Shown: positions 52,301 to 62,840 of the stretch, piece after piece
Numbering within the stretch: the first letter of the stretch is position 1
How the letters are laid out: the number at the start of each line of letters is the position of its first letter
Assembly: GCF_037392515.1 (NCBI RefSeq)
Contig: NC_090291.1
Span: forward strand, 31,358,001-31,422,000
Source of the DNA: Haliotis asinina
Lineage: Eukaryota; Mollusca; Gastropoda; Lepetellida; Haliotidae
DNA: 64,000 bases
Direction of reading: 5' to 3'
The notes under the pieces: generated by a model
Database searches by the model: none
What the model was told of the DNA's origin: nothing
The model's input: the letters and a program-made list of their open reading frames with translations, nothing else
Translations under genes and position numbers: made by a program

Positions 52301-55300
52301 TTGGGAGTGATGCTTTCATTTCGTGGAACACTGTTAACTGCTGGGGCAACAGAGTTTTGAATTCTTTGCAGAATCCCAGAAATGTTGAATAGATGTCCAG
52401 AAATGTTGGAGTAGAGAATGTTGCAGTAGTCGAGTTTGGAGACTTGTCATAAGTAACTGAGCAGTGTTATGGTCAAAAGGTGTCGGATCCTGTTGATGTG
52501 GACGATATGAAAGTAGCAGGATTTGATAAGGCTACTGATTTGTTGTTGAGGTGACATTGTTTCCTCGAAGACGACATTGTTTCGTAGACGTTTTGCTGAG
52601 AGTGCAGATGTGATGACGTCACCGCCTGTGGCAGTTTCTGAGGTTGCTGTCGAGATCCGGTGGTTAAGAAACTCTGTCTGTCTGTCATTGAGTTTGAAAT
52701 AATTTGACACCATCAAGGTTCTCATTCCTGCAGTAGTCTTGGATTTTGAATCTTGAAGCGTGTATTTGTTCATGTTTCTCATGTCAACCTTAACCAGCAA
52801 CAGGCCGCGCTCGGAAACAAATATCAGATAATGGCTTGGAAACTATTCTATATATCTATATATGTTATATCTTAAGATCATTTGAAAATACTTTTCTTAT
52901 ATATGTATTGCCCCGCAAAAGTTGAGACTCACTTTTAATATATATATCAAAATGCTGAAAAGCATGTGCATATGTGGTGCATATGAACAGCTGCGTTTTG
53001 TGGAGAATTCACCAATTTTCTATGCTTTTATCATTTAATAAACTTGAGACAATAATCTGTTCAACTTTATCAATTTGTTTTACAATACATCTTTCCATGA
53101 GTAAACAGTACCTTTAAAAAATATGGAATATTTTACAAACTCTAGTCTAGAAGAGTTGCCTGATGTAAGTGGCTATGTTTACACCAGTGAGTCTAAACTT
53201 TTGGTGGGCAGTATATAATAGTGATCGCTTTGCTTCAGAAACATTTCTTCGAGAAACAGGGTGGTGGGGTAGCCCAGTGGTTAAAACGCCCGTTTGTCCC
53301 ACCAAAAACTCGGGTTCGATTCTCCAAATGGGCAAACTGGAGCCCATATCTAGTGTTCCTGTGTTAAGGAAATTCACTGGCCACTGCTTCATTAACAGGC
53401 AACATCTACAGCGACGGTAGACTGGTCAGAGACTCGGGTGGTGTGCAGAATGTCCACTTCGGCGTCACCGTAGACGGCTACATCTTCGTAGGGTATGTTG
53501 GAACTACAATAGTGGGATTCCTTTCGTCACAGTCAAGCATACTAGTGTTTTCCTGTGACACACGAATGTGCGTCTATTACCCATAAATGTAAATTAGACT
53601 GAACAGCAAAAGAAACGCAACTCAGGCCTTTTGCCAAGTTTTCAAATAGAAGGCATGAACATGCACGCTTACTTTATGAGATTTCATTTTTTGGAAACGA
53701 ACGGGTTTTTTTTGCTGTTCAGTATATGTAATGGGCGCAGAATACAAACACACAATACCGCGTCTGGAGAGATGCACAAGGCACCTGTGTTTGTTATATC
53801 AGTTATGACCCTTGTCCACATGAACACTGATTCATCCCTGGCTCTAAGTAATTATCTGAACGTACATTACACCATTTCAGTACTTTACAGAACCGCATGG
53901 TCCCGTACAATATCTTGATGCCAGCATTTGTAAACCAAAGTAAAAATCATCTAGTGATTGACTTCGCTCTGACTTCAACGTGACTCTGAACACACAGACG
54001 GCGCAGTAACTATACACGATGATAATCATTAGTAGAGATAATTCTTAAAGGACGCGGTGGTCAGTTATATGCTGCTCATCATATAGTTTAAGCTTATATA
54101 TGTGTGTGTCTCAGACAATATTCCCTCACTGTGCAGGTACCTGTCAAAGCAGGATCTGCCCACCCATCAATTTACCCAGCTTGTAGGAGGAGCACTTTGG
54201 CTCCTCAGAGACGGGCAGATAAATGTTGAAGAGAGTGTCAAAAGAGAGTGCTCGTGCACAACTGAAATGGGCAAGTCTCCTCCTTTTGTTTTCTTTTTTA
54301 AACTTATGTAAATGGCTGCATGATTCCAGATGGCGAGTTCCTCTTACATACCAGGGCCATGAGGGGAGCCTAGTGGTTAAAGTGTTCGATCGTCACGCCG
54401 AAGACACGGGTTCGATTCCACACATGTGTACAACGTGTGAGGTACTTTTCTGGTCTTCCCCGACCATGGTATTGATAGGATACCGTATAAGTATCAGCAT
54501 TATTTGTTACACCGATATACTGAGTCTAACAAACCCTAGCAGAAGGTCGCGTTGTGAAGCCCATTAATGGTGTCCCCCGCCGTGATATTGCTTGAATAAA
54601 AGAGGCGTTAAACCATATTCACTCACTGTCTTGCTTACACTATCGGTTACATAGTCATTTCTATCTTGAGTATCTCTAGTTTAAGACAAAATCACATTGT
54701 AATGTTTGATATATCAGTTGATCACCAAGGGCTGCCTACTTTTTGTTCAACAAGGCAACCACGAAAATTCCATTTCCAATACAGTTTTATGAATTGGACG
54801 CATATTTCAAAGCAGAATCATTCAGAAAGAAGCCATCTAACTTTCAGATTCTTTAATTGTAAATTACACTGGTCTGTACATGTTTCCATGGTTAGTAGGA
54901 CATGAAACCTCCCCAGAATCACTTCCAGCCAAGCTCACGAGGCGCTACTTCCGGTTCCCGGCTCCGGCCTGTCGGCGCTCAGCGTACTTCCGGTGACCTT
55001 TGTACGGCCCCGATTATGTGGCACGAGATGTTAAAGGTTTATCAAACGATTCATGGCCATTTGCAGAATACACGCGCTGAAATTTAAATTACTTACAGTA
55101 CAAACAAGAATATTTTTGAGGATAGAAATACCAAATACCCTCCAAAATATTCATGATTATCAGTTTGTAAAGGAGGAAGATAATAAACCATGTATATACA
55201 TTAATTCTGATTGCAGGACTGAGACAGTTTGCTTTACTTCAAAAGGCTCGAATCGCAGTAGGTCACGACAAAGATGGTCGCATCCTAATTGCACATGTTG

Positions 55301-58300
55301 ATGTGACGAAAGGAAATGTTGGGTATAGTTATATTTTCACCTTCACCTCACTTCAAATCCACAACCTGCATATATTGTTTAATTTCTCTGGCCATGGTCC
55401 TTTGCCCAGTGTCAGTAAGATCCCTAAATCCATGAACTGTATGAGACTTGAATAAAGGTTCCATCTTCCTGTCTTGACCTCTCCTCTCGTGAGCTCTCCA
55501 TCTTCCTGTCTTGACCCTCCTAGCCTACGTGACGTTTCCTCCCTTGACGTCTCCTCCTAGGCCTAGATTTCTCGAAGTTCTCTTAGCGCATAGGTAGTCG
55601 TAAGTTAATGTTAATGTATGGCAATTACGACTATCTAAGAGAGGTTCGAAAATCTAGGCCCTGGACCTCTCCTCCCGTGCACAAGTGCATAGAACTGATC
55701 TTCAGTAATCCATACTTGTCGTAAGAGGTCACTAACGGTATTGGATGTTCAGACTTGGGTAGTCAACTCAATTCATCGTATCCCACTTGTGTAAATCAGT
55801 GGTCATGCTGTTGATCCCTGGATTGTCTGGTCCAGACTCGATTATTTACTAACAATAGCTGAAATATTGCTGAGTGCAGCGTAAAACTGAAGTCAATCGC
55901 TCTGTCCTCCCATGGCCTGTCTTTCCAATATTCAATCATTTATCTGCTCTAAAGAGACAAATACCGTAATACCTTAGATGGGGTCTTCTCTGGAAGAAAA
56001 TAAGAGGTGACGAACACGCTATCCACTCTGACAGAAACACTAGTACTAATATAGAAGCACGACCATAATCAGAATTTGTATTTCGTATTTCGTACTTATA
56101 AATAGAAAAGGAGTTTATTGTCTTTGTGTCTCAGAGTCGACGCCTACGAGATGGCATCGATATTGCTTGACCTCGGCTTCATCAATGCCATCAATCTTGA
56201 GGGTGGAGGTTCGGCCACAACTGTCATCAACGCTACTCTCGTCAGTCACCCGTCTGATGAATGGTGAGGAATTTTATCTTTTGTCGACATATGGAGCGGT
56301 GGATGGGTGTGTGGGGGTGGGAGGTGGTAGCATAGTGGTTAAATCGTTCGATCGTCACGCTGAAAACCCAGGTTCGATTCCCCACATAGGTATTATGCGT
56401 GAAGCCCATTTCTGATTTTCCACGGCATGATGTTGCAGGGATATTGCGAAAAGAAGCGTAAAACCAGATCTTATCACTCATGTACGTATTTAATGTATCT
56501 CACCCACATGTAGTGGTTTTATCTCAACCATACGTACATTAGGCTAAATAAAAATATTGGAATGTTTCGCGGTCATCAGCGCGTCACTTTTATTTGTGCG
56601 CGTAACAATTTTCATTGCCCCGTCCCGATCATCCATTTGTCCACTATAAGAATGAGTGTCTGTACGAGTGTGATAGAATCTGCAACTGATTAACACATGC
56701 TAAACTTCCCAAGCTGTATTTCTGAAGAAACACGGGGACAAAGCCTGTTCCACGTATTACCCACTGGTCGTGCATTTTGACATGCATTGGCTCATTCGTT
56801 TTCACCAAAAAATCTCTTTTCTTTCATTTTGGCAAACGTTTTTACCACTAAACTGCCCCACGGCCCTCGATCCCCACAGCCCTCGATCCCCACAGCCCAC
56901 AGAGTTGCGACATGAATGAGACCCATTACATGGTGAAATGTAGACACATGTAACATGTGAGTGGATTGGGGACGCACATGTCCACTCCGACGTTTAATTT
57001 ACCTGCTTCGATCATGCGAAGTCAAAGCATTCATTACACAACTGCCTCGTTTTTTGCCTTCTGGGTTCCGTCCTGTTGCGCAACTTAGTACAATAACCAG
57101 TCCCAAATTTTGAGACCAACTCATTCAACTGGATATATAGATATTAACCAGTTTTGATAATCTAATCCTGACAAACACGTCGTGCAGCGTGCTCTGTCCT
57201 ACAGTCTAAGTCAACTTAGCGTCAGTAGTTTTCGTTACAATCCACTACTGAGTCTAACAAAATCTTATGGAAGGTCGCGTCAGGTAACCTTTGAGACTGA
57301 CCAGTCAGAATACAGTTTACCAAATCGCGAAAGCGGACATTGGCACATACCTTTTGAGCTTTTGATCTCGAAAAGGTTCGTACCCGAACGATTCCGAATG
57401 TCATCTAGCGCACGATCGCTTCCGGGTGGTGCACACGGCGCATGTTACAACCATGACAACGGTGAGTAAACAGTCGTTAAAAATTAGTCGTGCTTTTGTA
57501 AATATTGAATGATGTCAACTTGCGGATTTATCAGCTAATGGTAACCATGTCAACAGAAACCCCAAAGAGTATATACTGCAGGTCAAATAACTGTGTTATA
57601 CACGGATGTTTGTTCGTGGAGAGATCTGTGTCAGTGAACTGAATATTTTGAAAGTCCCTCCGATCCCTACGTAGTAGCCTTTGTCTGATTGGTTAAACCT
57701 CTCTAATCGTCTCGCATTTGATTGGGCGGTCATAGGTCGCTCAAAGGTTACCTGACGAGATCTTCTACTAGGATTTGTTAGACTCAGTGGTGGAATGTAA
57801 GTTTACTGAGACTGCTCTGTCCTACAGCCTGATACCCTGGGTCCGTTGCGCCTGCGCTACGCTTCAGTGTCGGACAGACGCAACAGACATATAAACAGAG
57901 ATGATATTATATTGCTAATGATAAGCTGTAACAATGCACAAAGCTGTTATTATACGGATTTGAATCAAACGTGCTGTCGGTGTTTTTCACCACCTTTGGA
58001 TTTCACCGTTTTTGACAATGTTTCATTTCACTCAAATTCAACGAATGTTGACTTCACTGCATGTTCCAACATGTCGTTTAAAGTGCCCGTTAAACAAACA
58101 AAAAGTTGCATTCACCATACAGTATAAATGACCAAATCACTGTTAAGTTTCCATATGACTAATAAATTTTAGGGTGTCCCCATACTTACATGATCAAACT
58201 TCTACTTTTCAGAATTGTGTTATGTACCCACGCTTCTACGTCTCAGAAACGTGTTATATACCGACGCGTTCATACATTTATTATTAGGAGTGATTGCATT

Positions 58301-61300
58301 TCAATTGTCTCAATCACGCACTCACTTACACACTCTCACTCACTATCTCACTTAATCCAGGGGGCGGTGATTTAACATAGTGATTAAAGCGTTCGCTCAT
58401 CATAAAAACACAGGTTTGTTTCCCTACATGGGTAGGATATGTGAAGCCCTTTTCTGCCTCCCCCGTCGTGACATTGCTGGAATATTGCTGAAACTGAACG
58501 CACTCACTCACTCGCTCACTCCCTCACTCCATCGTCTCATCGTCTGATTCACCTCTTCCTTCAGTCCTGACAAGAACTTCGCCTGTGAGCGTGAGGTGTC
58601 CACCATCCTGTGTGTACATGATCCAGAGCATGCCGCGGTTCATTGGCCAGGGAAATTCTCCTGTGATCTGGGAGCGTGTAACTGCTCAGACCACTGGTCA
58701 AGACCAGTGTCTCCCCACCTGCAGTGTCCGACACAGAGTTGTGACCGACAAGAAACAAAATCAGGTTTGGTTGTGTGTCTCCTTTAAACAGTGATCATAT
58801 TGAGTGAGTGAGTTTAGTTTTACGCCGCAATATTCCAGCTATATGGCGTAAATAACTGAGTCTGGACAAGACAATCCAGTGACCAACAACATGAGCATCG
58901 ATCTTCGCAATTGGGAACCGATAACATGTGTCAACCAAGTCAGCGAGTCTGACCACCCGATCCCGTTAGTCGCCTCTTACGACAAGCATAGTCGCCTTTT
59001 TATGGGAAGCATGGGTTGCTGAAGACCTGTTCAACCCTGGGACCTTCACTGGTCCAGTGATCATAAACAGCATTGTTTGCAACATCAGGAGGACAGACTC
59101 GGGATTTGGATTTTTTTTCTGTTCGCTTATGAGCGCGAAATATGAACTTGGCAATATTTCTTACAGTTTGAATAATGTACGGAACAGTAAAGTGGTAAGA
59201 ATATCTTTAGAGGTGAAATGCCTATAAACATAATATCCCACTGTATATTTCATTTCCCAGTCGGATGGCCCGAGTCTGTTTGTGCGGATCTGCTCACTGG
59301 TCACTTGAATGTCAAGGTCACTTATGGCCGACAAGTGAGTAGGATTGCCGTCGATTTTGGTGAAAATGTTTGCTTACTGTAGAGAAAAGGACATGTAGAT
59401 GTTGCAATAAGTTTCCCGAACCGCGGAATGCCGCAGTCGATCGAATCCAGCCCAGCGCTGGTGCTGTCAGCGAGACTGGAATTAATAAACGAATTCAAAA
59501 GGTGAGTTTTCGCCGTATTGGGTGATCCATGATTTTGGCGTGAAATTGCAGAGGTTGCTGTTTTCGATGATTCGTGGCGTATAACTTTTGAAATATTGAT
59601 CCGAATGGGACCATTTATAGGTCATTTTGTAGGGAAATCATCTGACTTTCGATCCGTTGGCCTCGACGGGACCTTAAAAATATTGTACGCAGTGACCTGT
59701 TACATCTCTCTCCTTTTATATAATAGTATTAGGGTAGGGTCTATACATCTATATGTCTTTCGAACACCGTTTCTGAGCGATACAAACTCCTGTGCTTTCA
59801 ACAAGAGTCTGACAGGGCCATACAATTCACGACCAAAAGTTATTCGATCACGGTACAACACTACAAGGCTTAGTGAGGTATTGTAATGTTGTACAGTAGG
59901 CGTTGGATGGAAATTTCTACATGCGACGCACCAAAACAAAATTTCCGATTCATTCCACACCTCCCCGAGACAGGATCAGTAAGTAGGCATTTCTGACCTT
60001 TGTGCCTCATGTGACAAACAACGTTCCACGCCATTTCAAGTGGCCTCATGGGTAGCATTTAACAGTAAGGATCCGATAATCCTTGCAGAAATAACAAATG
60101 ACCGGTTTAACTTTTCCCAAATTAGCCAGATATAGAGATAGCCAGATTGTTAACAACTGTGATAGCCAAACATGGTTCTACGCTTGGTCCCGTCTGGTAA
60201 AGTCATATTTGGGCGGTCGCGCAATTTGGTGCCTGAACTGGTTCTTGAATATACCCGGCGCCATATAGCTGGAATATTGCTGAGTGCGGCTTAAAATTAA
60301 ACTCACTCACTCGCTCTTAAATATAAGCTTGTCACAGGAAATATAAATAATTGCATCTGTACGTACATATACATGTTTTGAAATCCTTTCCGAATGCATA
60401 TTAAACTTCTGCTAAAAGCAGCTTCGATTGTACATGTCTCATCGTTATATCTAAGATTGTGGTACCAACGAGGATCCGGGTCAGAACTGATCTATAGTAG
60501 CCCATGCTTGTCGTAAGAAGCGACTAATTGGATTGGGTGGTCGGTTTCGCTGACTTCGTTGACACGCGCCATCGTATCCCAATTGCATTGATAAATGCAC
60601 ATGTTGTTGATCGCTGGATTGTCTGGCCCAGACTCGATTATTTACAAACGGTCGACACATAACTGGAATATTGCTGAGTGTGGCGTAAAGCTAAACCCAA
60701 TCACACAGTATTATTTTGGTATACAACTGTATACAAGTTTTTTAATAAGTTAAGGATCGCAGCTTTAATGTATATGCACACTGAATGTCAATAACTGCAG
60801 CAGACACGGGGAAGGTGTACACTATACGTTGTTCACTGGTCGCGAGGGGGCCATGGTCTTATGTACCCTCGAGGTTTCTTTATGTTCCCCGGGCCCGCAT
60901 GGGTAAATGAGCCCATGGCCCCCAAGGGACCAATGAACAACGTATTTATCTTACCGAACACCTGAATTTTAATTTTGAACGGTTTGAAGCACTTCTCCTG
61001 AATGCGGGGCGAATCGCCATTTTGCAGATGACACAAGGTAAACAAAGTTAGAGTTTCCCTTTCTTCCATTTTCAATCGCAAAACATCGGTAATTTCCGTG
61101 CTTCATGCGTGATTCAATGTATTCGAGGCAAAGAAGTACTACTATGAAGCACCATATGAGTTCGGAATTCCCAGCCGTGTACATTGAATATAATGCATCG
61201 CCCGTAAGCGGGGTACTTGGAAAATAATAGAATAGCGCTTAGCCAATCAGAAAGCGACATTCATGTGTGAGGTAAGATAATATCTGAAACACCTTCACAG

Positions 61301-62085
61301 CATGGGAACTGATTAAGAGCCAACTGCGTGCAACTGGCAAACATGTCATGATAATCAACATTGTAAGCACAAAAGCAAACCAAAAGGTCCACCCTCACTG
61401 GCGTATTTGTACATATTGATAAGCAGCGAATACTCTTTCAATATCAAACAATCGTATACCATGATTCGAGTATGTTTTTCAGCCAATCAGATTAAAGTGC
61501 ACAGTGTCCTCTGGTTTACAGTTTGTTCTGTTTGATTTTACTGCAGCTGGTGTAGCGGGGCAGACATTCGAGTCGGAACATCTGGTGGTGGACCAGACAG
61601 TTGAGTACAGGTAGGCACTATACTGTTCTAGGATGTGTGAATGTCATACAAAGGTTCGTCTCTTCTAATGTGTGAATATCACACAATGGTTCTTTTCTTA
61701 TAATGTATGAATGTCATGCGACGGTTTGGTCCTGATGTGTGAATGCCATAGATTTTTCTCTCTTTGAGGTGTGAATATCAAAGAATGGTCATACATGGAT
61801 GTCGTGTCAACTACGTCAGCGAGTCTGACGACACGATCCCGTTTGTACTATAACAAGCATGAGTTGCTTCAGAGATCTTTACGGATTGGATGCCACACTG
61901 TCATCGATTACACAACAGGTATTCCAAACGAAATCAAGTCCAGTCTGATGATGATTGTTGCTATTTGCAGATTATATTTGGTACTCTCTATCCTGGGCCT
62001 CGTCGAGATTGTGAGCATCATCATCATCGTCAGCCTCGTCTTCATGTACCTCAACATACGACGAAGACATCTTATTTCCCTTTAA
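49308..62085 (+). CDS. NAGPA: NAGPA-like phosphodiester glycosidase (uncovering enzyme family), ten exons
   Basis: Exons: 49308-49369, 50604-51004, 53399-53492, 54137-54270, 55217-55322, 56135-56263, 58565-58764, 59261-59334 (or 59338), 61547-61610, 61971-62085; stop TAA. Using 59338 the total is 1383 nt (about 460 residues; human NAGPA is 515). Exon 1 encodes a signal peptide (MWRIFRLLTVAAFGVS). Family motifs in order: FSVLEPRAPGTC, ECNGNIYSDGRLV, VGGALWLLRDGQINV, ARIAVGHDKDGRILI, LGFINAINLEGGGSAT, HPSD and CEREVSTILCVHDPEH. A Cys-rich EGF-remnant (CDLGACNCSDHW) precedes the last exon, a transmembrane helix (VEIVSIIIIVSLVFMYL) with a short basic tail. The known enzyme removes GlcNAc from mannose-6-phosphate tags in the trans-Golgi. 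All junctions are phase-consistent except exon 8 to 9. Exon 4 uses a GC donor (ATGG|GCAAGT). Confidence 0.85.
49409..49492 (+). repeat. tRNA-derived SINE head fragment
   Basis: GTAGTCAAGTGGTTTAAGTG (A-box-like) and CCCAGGTTCGATTCTCC (B-box-like) without the usual tail; abuts the hairpin repeat at 49490. Confidence 0.6.
49490..49945 (+). mobile_element. Non-autonomous repeat with terminal hairpin, copy 2
   Basis: Opposite orientation to copy 1. The hairpin (49494-49655, GGTCCCTCGGGGTCCGTGGG pairing with CATGGACCCCGAGGGACC) is followed by the shared body with AATGCGAGGCGAATCGCCAT, TTTTCAATCGCAAAACATCG and CAATCAGAAAGCGACATTCG. It lies in intron 1 of the NAGPA-like gene. Confidence 0.65.
50190..50342 (-). 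repeat. Abalone-type SINE, truncated
   Basis: CATCGGGTCCCAGTTGCGCA, GATCGATGCTCATGCTGTTG, CCAGACTCGATTATGTACAG, GCGGCGTAAAACTAAACTC. Confidence 0.75.
50406..50550 (+). repeat. tRNA-derived SINE, degenerate
   Basis: GATGTGGTAGCCTCATGGTG (A-box-like), AGTTCGATTCCC (B-box-like), tail TGTCCCCTGCCCTGATATTG with CTGGAATATTAG. Confidence 0.65.
51245..51480 (-). repeat. Abalone-type SINE, degenerate
   Basis: GGTCCGTGAAGATACGTGTT, CCCATGCTTGTCATAAGAGG, ATGCTCATGCTGTTGATCAC, TAGCTGAGTATGG. Confidence 0.6.
51545..51612 (-). repeat. Abalone-type SINE small fragment
   Basis: AAGAGGCGACTATGCTCGTA and GGAATCGGGTGGTCAGG only. Confidence 0.5.
51620..53160. other. Intron of the NAGPA-like gene, no other gene recognised
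   Basis: AT-rich. The block 52140-52800 has the look of an old transposon open frame on the minus strand (Ser/Thr/Asn-rich), but no domain is recognisable. Confidence 0.4.
53258..53370 (+). repeat. tRNA-derived SINE fragment
   Basis: GGTAGCCCAGTGGTTAAAAC (A-box-like) and ACTCGGGTTCGATTCTCC (B-box-like), ending just before exon 3. Confidence 0.65.
54355..54630 (+). repeat. tRNA-derived SINE split by a transposon-end fragment
   Basis: Head GAGCCTAGTGGTTAAAGTGT and ACACGGGTTCGATTCCACAC, tail resuming at TGTGAAGCCCATTAATGGTG and GTGATATTGCTTG. Between them, 54465-54553 includes ACTGAGTCTAACAAACCCTA, the same terminus as the element at 57247-57788. Confidence 0.65.
55558..55664. mobile_element. 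Fold-back MITE-like element, copy 2
   Basis: GGCCTAGATTTCTCGAAG at the left end pairs with TTCGAAAATCTAGGCC at the right, centre TTAATGTTAATG. Related to 24436-24546; intronic. Confidence 0.7.
55680..55905 (-). repeat. Abalone-type SINE, degenerate
   Basis: CATACTTGTCGTAAGAGGTC, GCTGTTGATCCCTGGATTGT, CTGGTCCAGACTCGATTATT, GAGTGCAGCGTAAAACTGAA. Confidence 0.7.
56315..56485 (+). mobile_element. tRNA-derived SINE
   Basis: GTGGTAGCATAGTGGTTAAA (A-box-like), CCCAGGTTCGATTCCCC (B box), then GTGAAGCCCATTTCTGATTT and a GGGATATTGCG tail. Confidence 0.75.
57247..57788. mobile_element. 542-bp inverted-repeat DNA element
   Basis: About 49-bp imperfect terminal inverted repeats: ACTGAGTCTAACAAA...TCAGGTAACCTTTGAG at 57247-57295, and its complement at 57740-57788. 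No transposase, so it is a non-autonomous element. It lies in intron 6 of the NAGPA-like gene. The 14-mer GCTCTGTCCTACAG occurs on both sides (57191-57204 and 57814-57827). Confidence 0.7.
58010..58190 (+). repeat. Dispersed repeat related to 9670-9880
   Basis: Second copy of the TTTGACAATGTTTCATTTCA element; ends in a TAGGGTGTCCCCATACTT block. Confidence 0.45.
58358..58530 (+). mobile_element. tRNA-derived SINE
   Basis: GGTGATTTAACATAGTGATT (degenerate A box), CACAGGTTTGTTTCCC (degenerate B box), GTGAAGCCCTTTTCTGCC tail and CACTCACTC end, immediately before exon 7. Confidence 0.7.
58800..59050 (+). mobile_element. Abalone-type SINE, near full length
   Basis: GAGTGAGTGAG run, TTTAGTTTTACGCCGCAATA, CAATCCAGTGACCAACAACA, GACCACCCGATCCCGTTAGT, end GGGACCTTCACTGG. 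Confidence 0.85.
60245..60318 (-). repeat. Abalone-type SINE terminal fragment
   Basis: CCATATAGCTGGAATATTGC, TGAGTGCGGCTTAAAATTAA and a CACTCACTC run. Confidence 0.7.
60465..60710 (-). mobile_element. Abalone-type SINE, near full length
   Basis: GGATCCGGGTCAGAACTGAT, CCATGCTTGTCGTAAGAAGC, CTGGCCCAGACTCGATTATT, GTGGCGTAAAGCTAAACCC. Confidence 0.75.
60828..61283 (+). mobile_element. Non-autonomous repeat with terminal hairpin, copy 3
   Basis: Hairpin 60831-60945 (GTTCACTGGTCGCGAGGGGG, pairing with CCAAGGGACCAATGAAC), then the same body as copies 1 and 2, ending CAATCAGAAAGCGACATTCA. Intron 8 of the NAGPA-like gene. Confidence 0.65.
61798..61885 (+). repeat. Abalone-type SINE fragment
   Basis: GTCAGCGAGTCTGACGACAC followed by GATCCCGTTTG and an AACAAGCATGAGTTGCT block. 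Confidence 0.55.
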
Positions 62086-62179
62086 AGAATAGTTTGATGT
62101 CCATGGACACTGACCCGACTTCAGGAAATGGGAATGGATTAGGGGACCAGCGTGTGTTATTACGGCCTCTTCAAATATG

Positions 62180-62330
62180 ATAATTTAGTTTTACGCCGCT
62201 TTTATCAACCTTTTAGCAATATCAATATTACGGCGGGCGACGGCAGAAACGGGCTTCACACTTTGTGCCCATGTGGAGAATCGAACTCGGGTCTATGGCT
62301 ATCCGACAGCCAAAATGATGTATTGGATCT
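62180..62330 (-). repeat. Degenerate SINE fragment
   Basis: TTTAGTTTTACGCCGCTTTT head, then CCCATGTGGAGAATCGAAC, a B-box-like block of the tRNA-derived family read in reverse. Probably a chimera of the two local SINE types. Confidence 0.5.
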
Positions 62331-62684
62331 GCAGTCCATGACAACATTATCACAAACTGCAAGACGCAACTAGGATATATTTTAAATATATAGTTCTTAA
62401 CATATTTACGGGGCGAGGGGATAGTCATCTCGTTCAAGTCATCTTGTCACGTCGTAGACCTCATTTTTGTTCCCCACATATTTGCGATGTGAGAATCCTG
62501 CTACTGGTGTCAACCGCCGTCATATTGCTGGGTGATTGTTAAAAGCTAATACACAAGAAACGTAACGAGTCATTTTATTTTCTCTAACGAATTTGCTTTA
62601 ATATTCCACTACCAACGCCTACGCATATCGCATTCCTTCGCCTGGACTCGGACTGTGACGTCAGTGTGGATAATCGTATGCCAT

Positions 62685-62840
62685 TCGTAGTGATCAACAG
62701 CATGAGCATCGATCTACTCAACTGTTTCCCGATGACATGTGTTAACCAAGTCGGCGAGCCTGACCACCCGATCCCGTTTGTCGCCTCCTACGACAAACAT
62801 TGGTACTGAAGATTAATCGTAACCCGAATCTTCATTATAT
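62685..62840 (+). repeat. Abalone-type SINE, truncated
   Basis: GTGATCAACAGCATGAGCAT, CGAGCCTGACCACCCGATCC, CCCGAATCTTCAT end. Confidence 0.7.
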
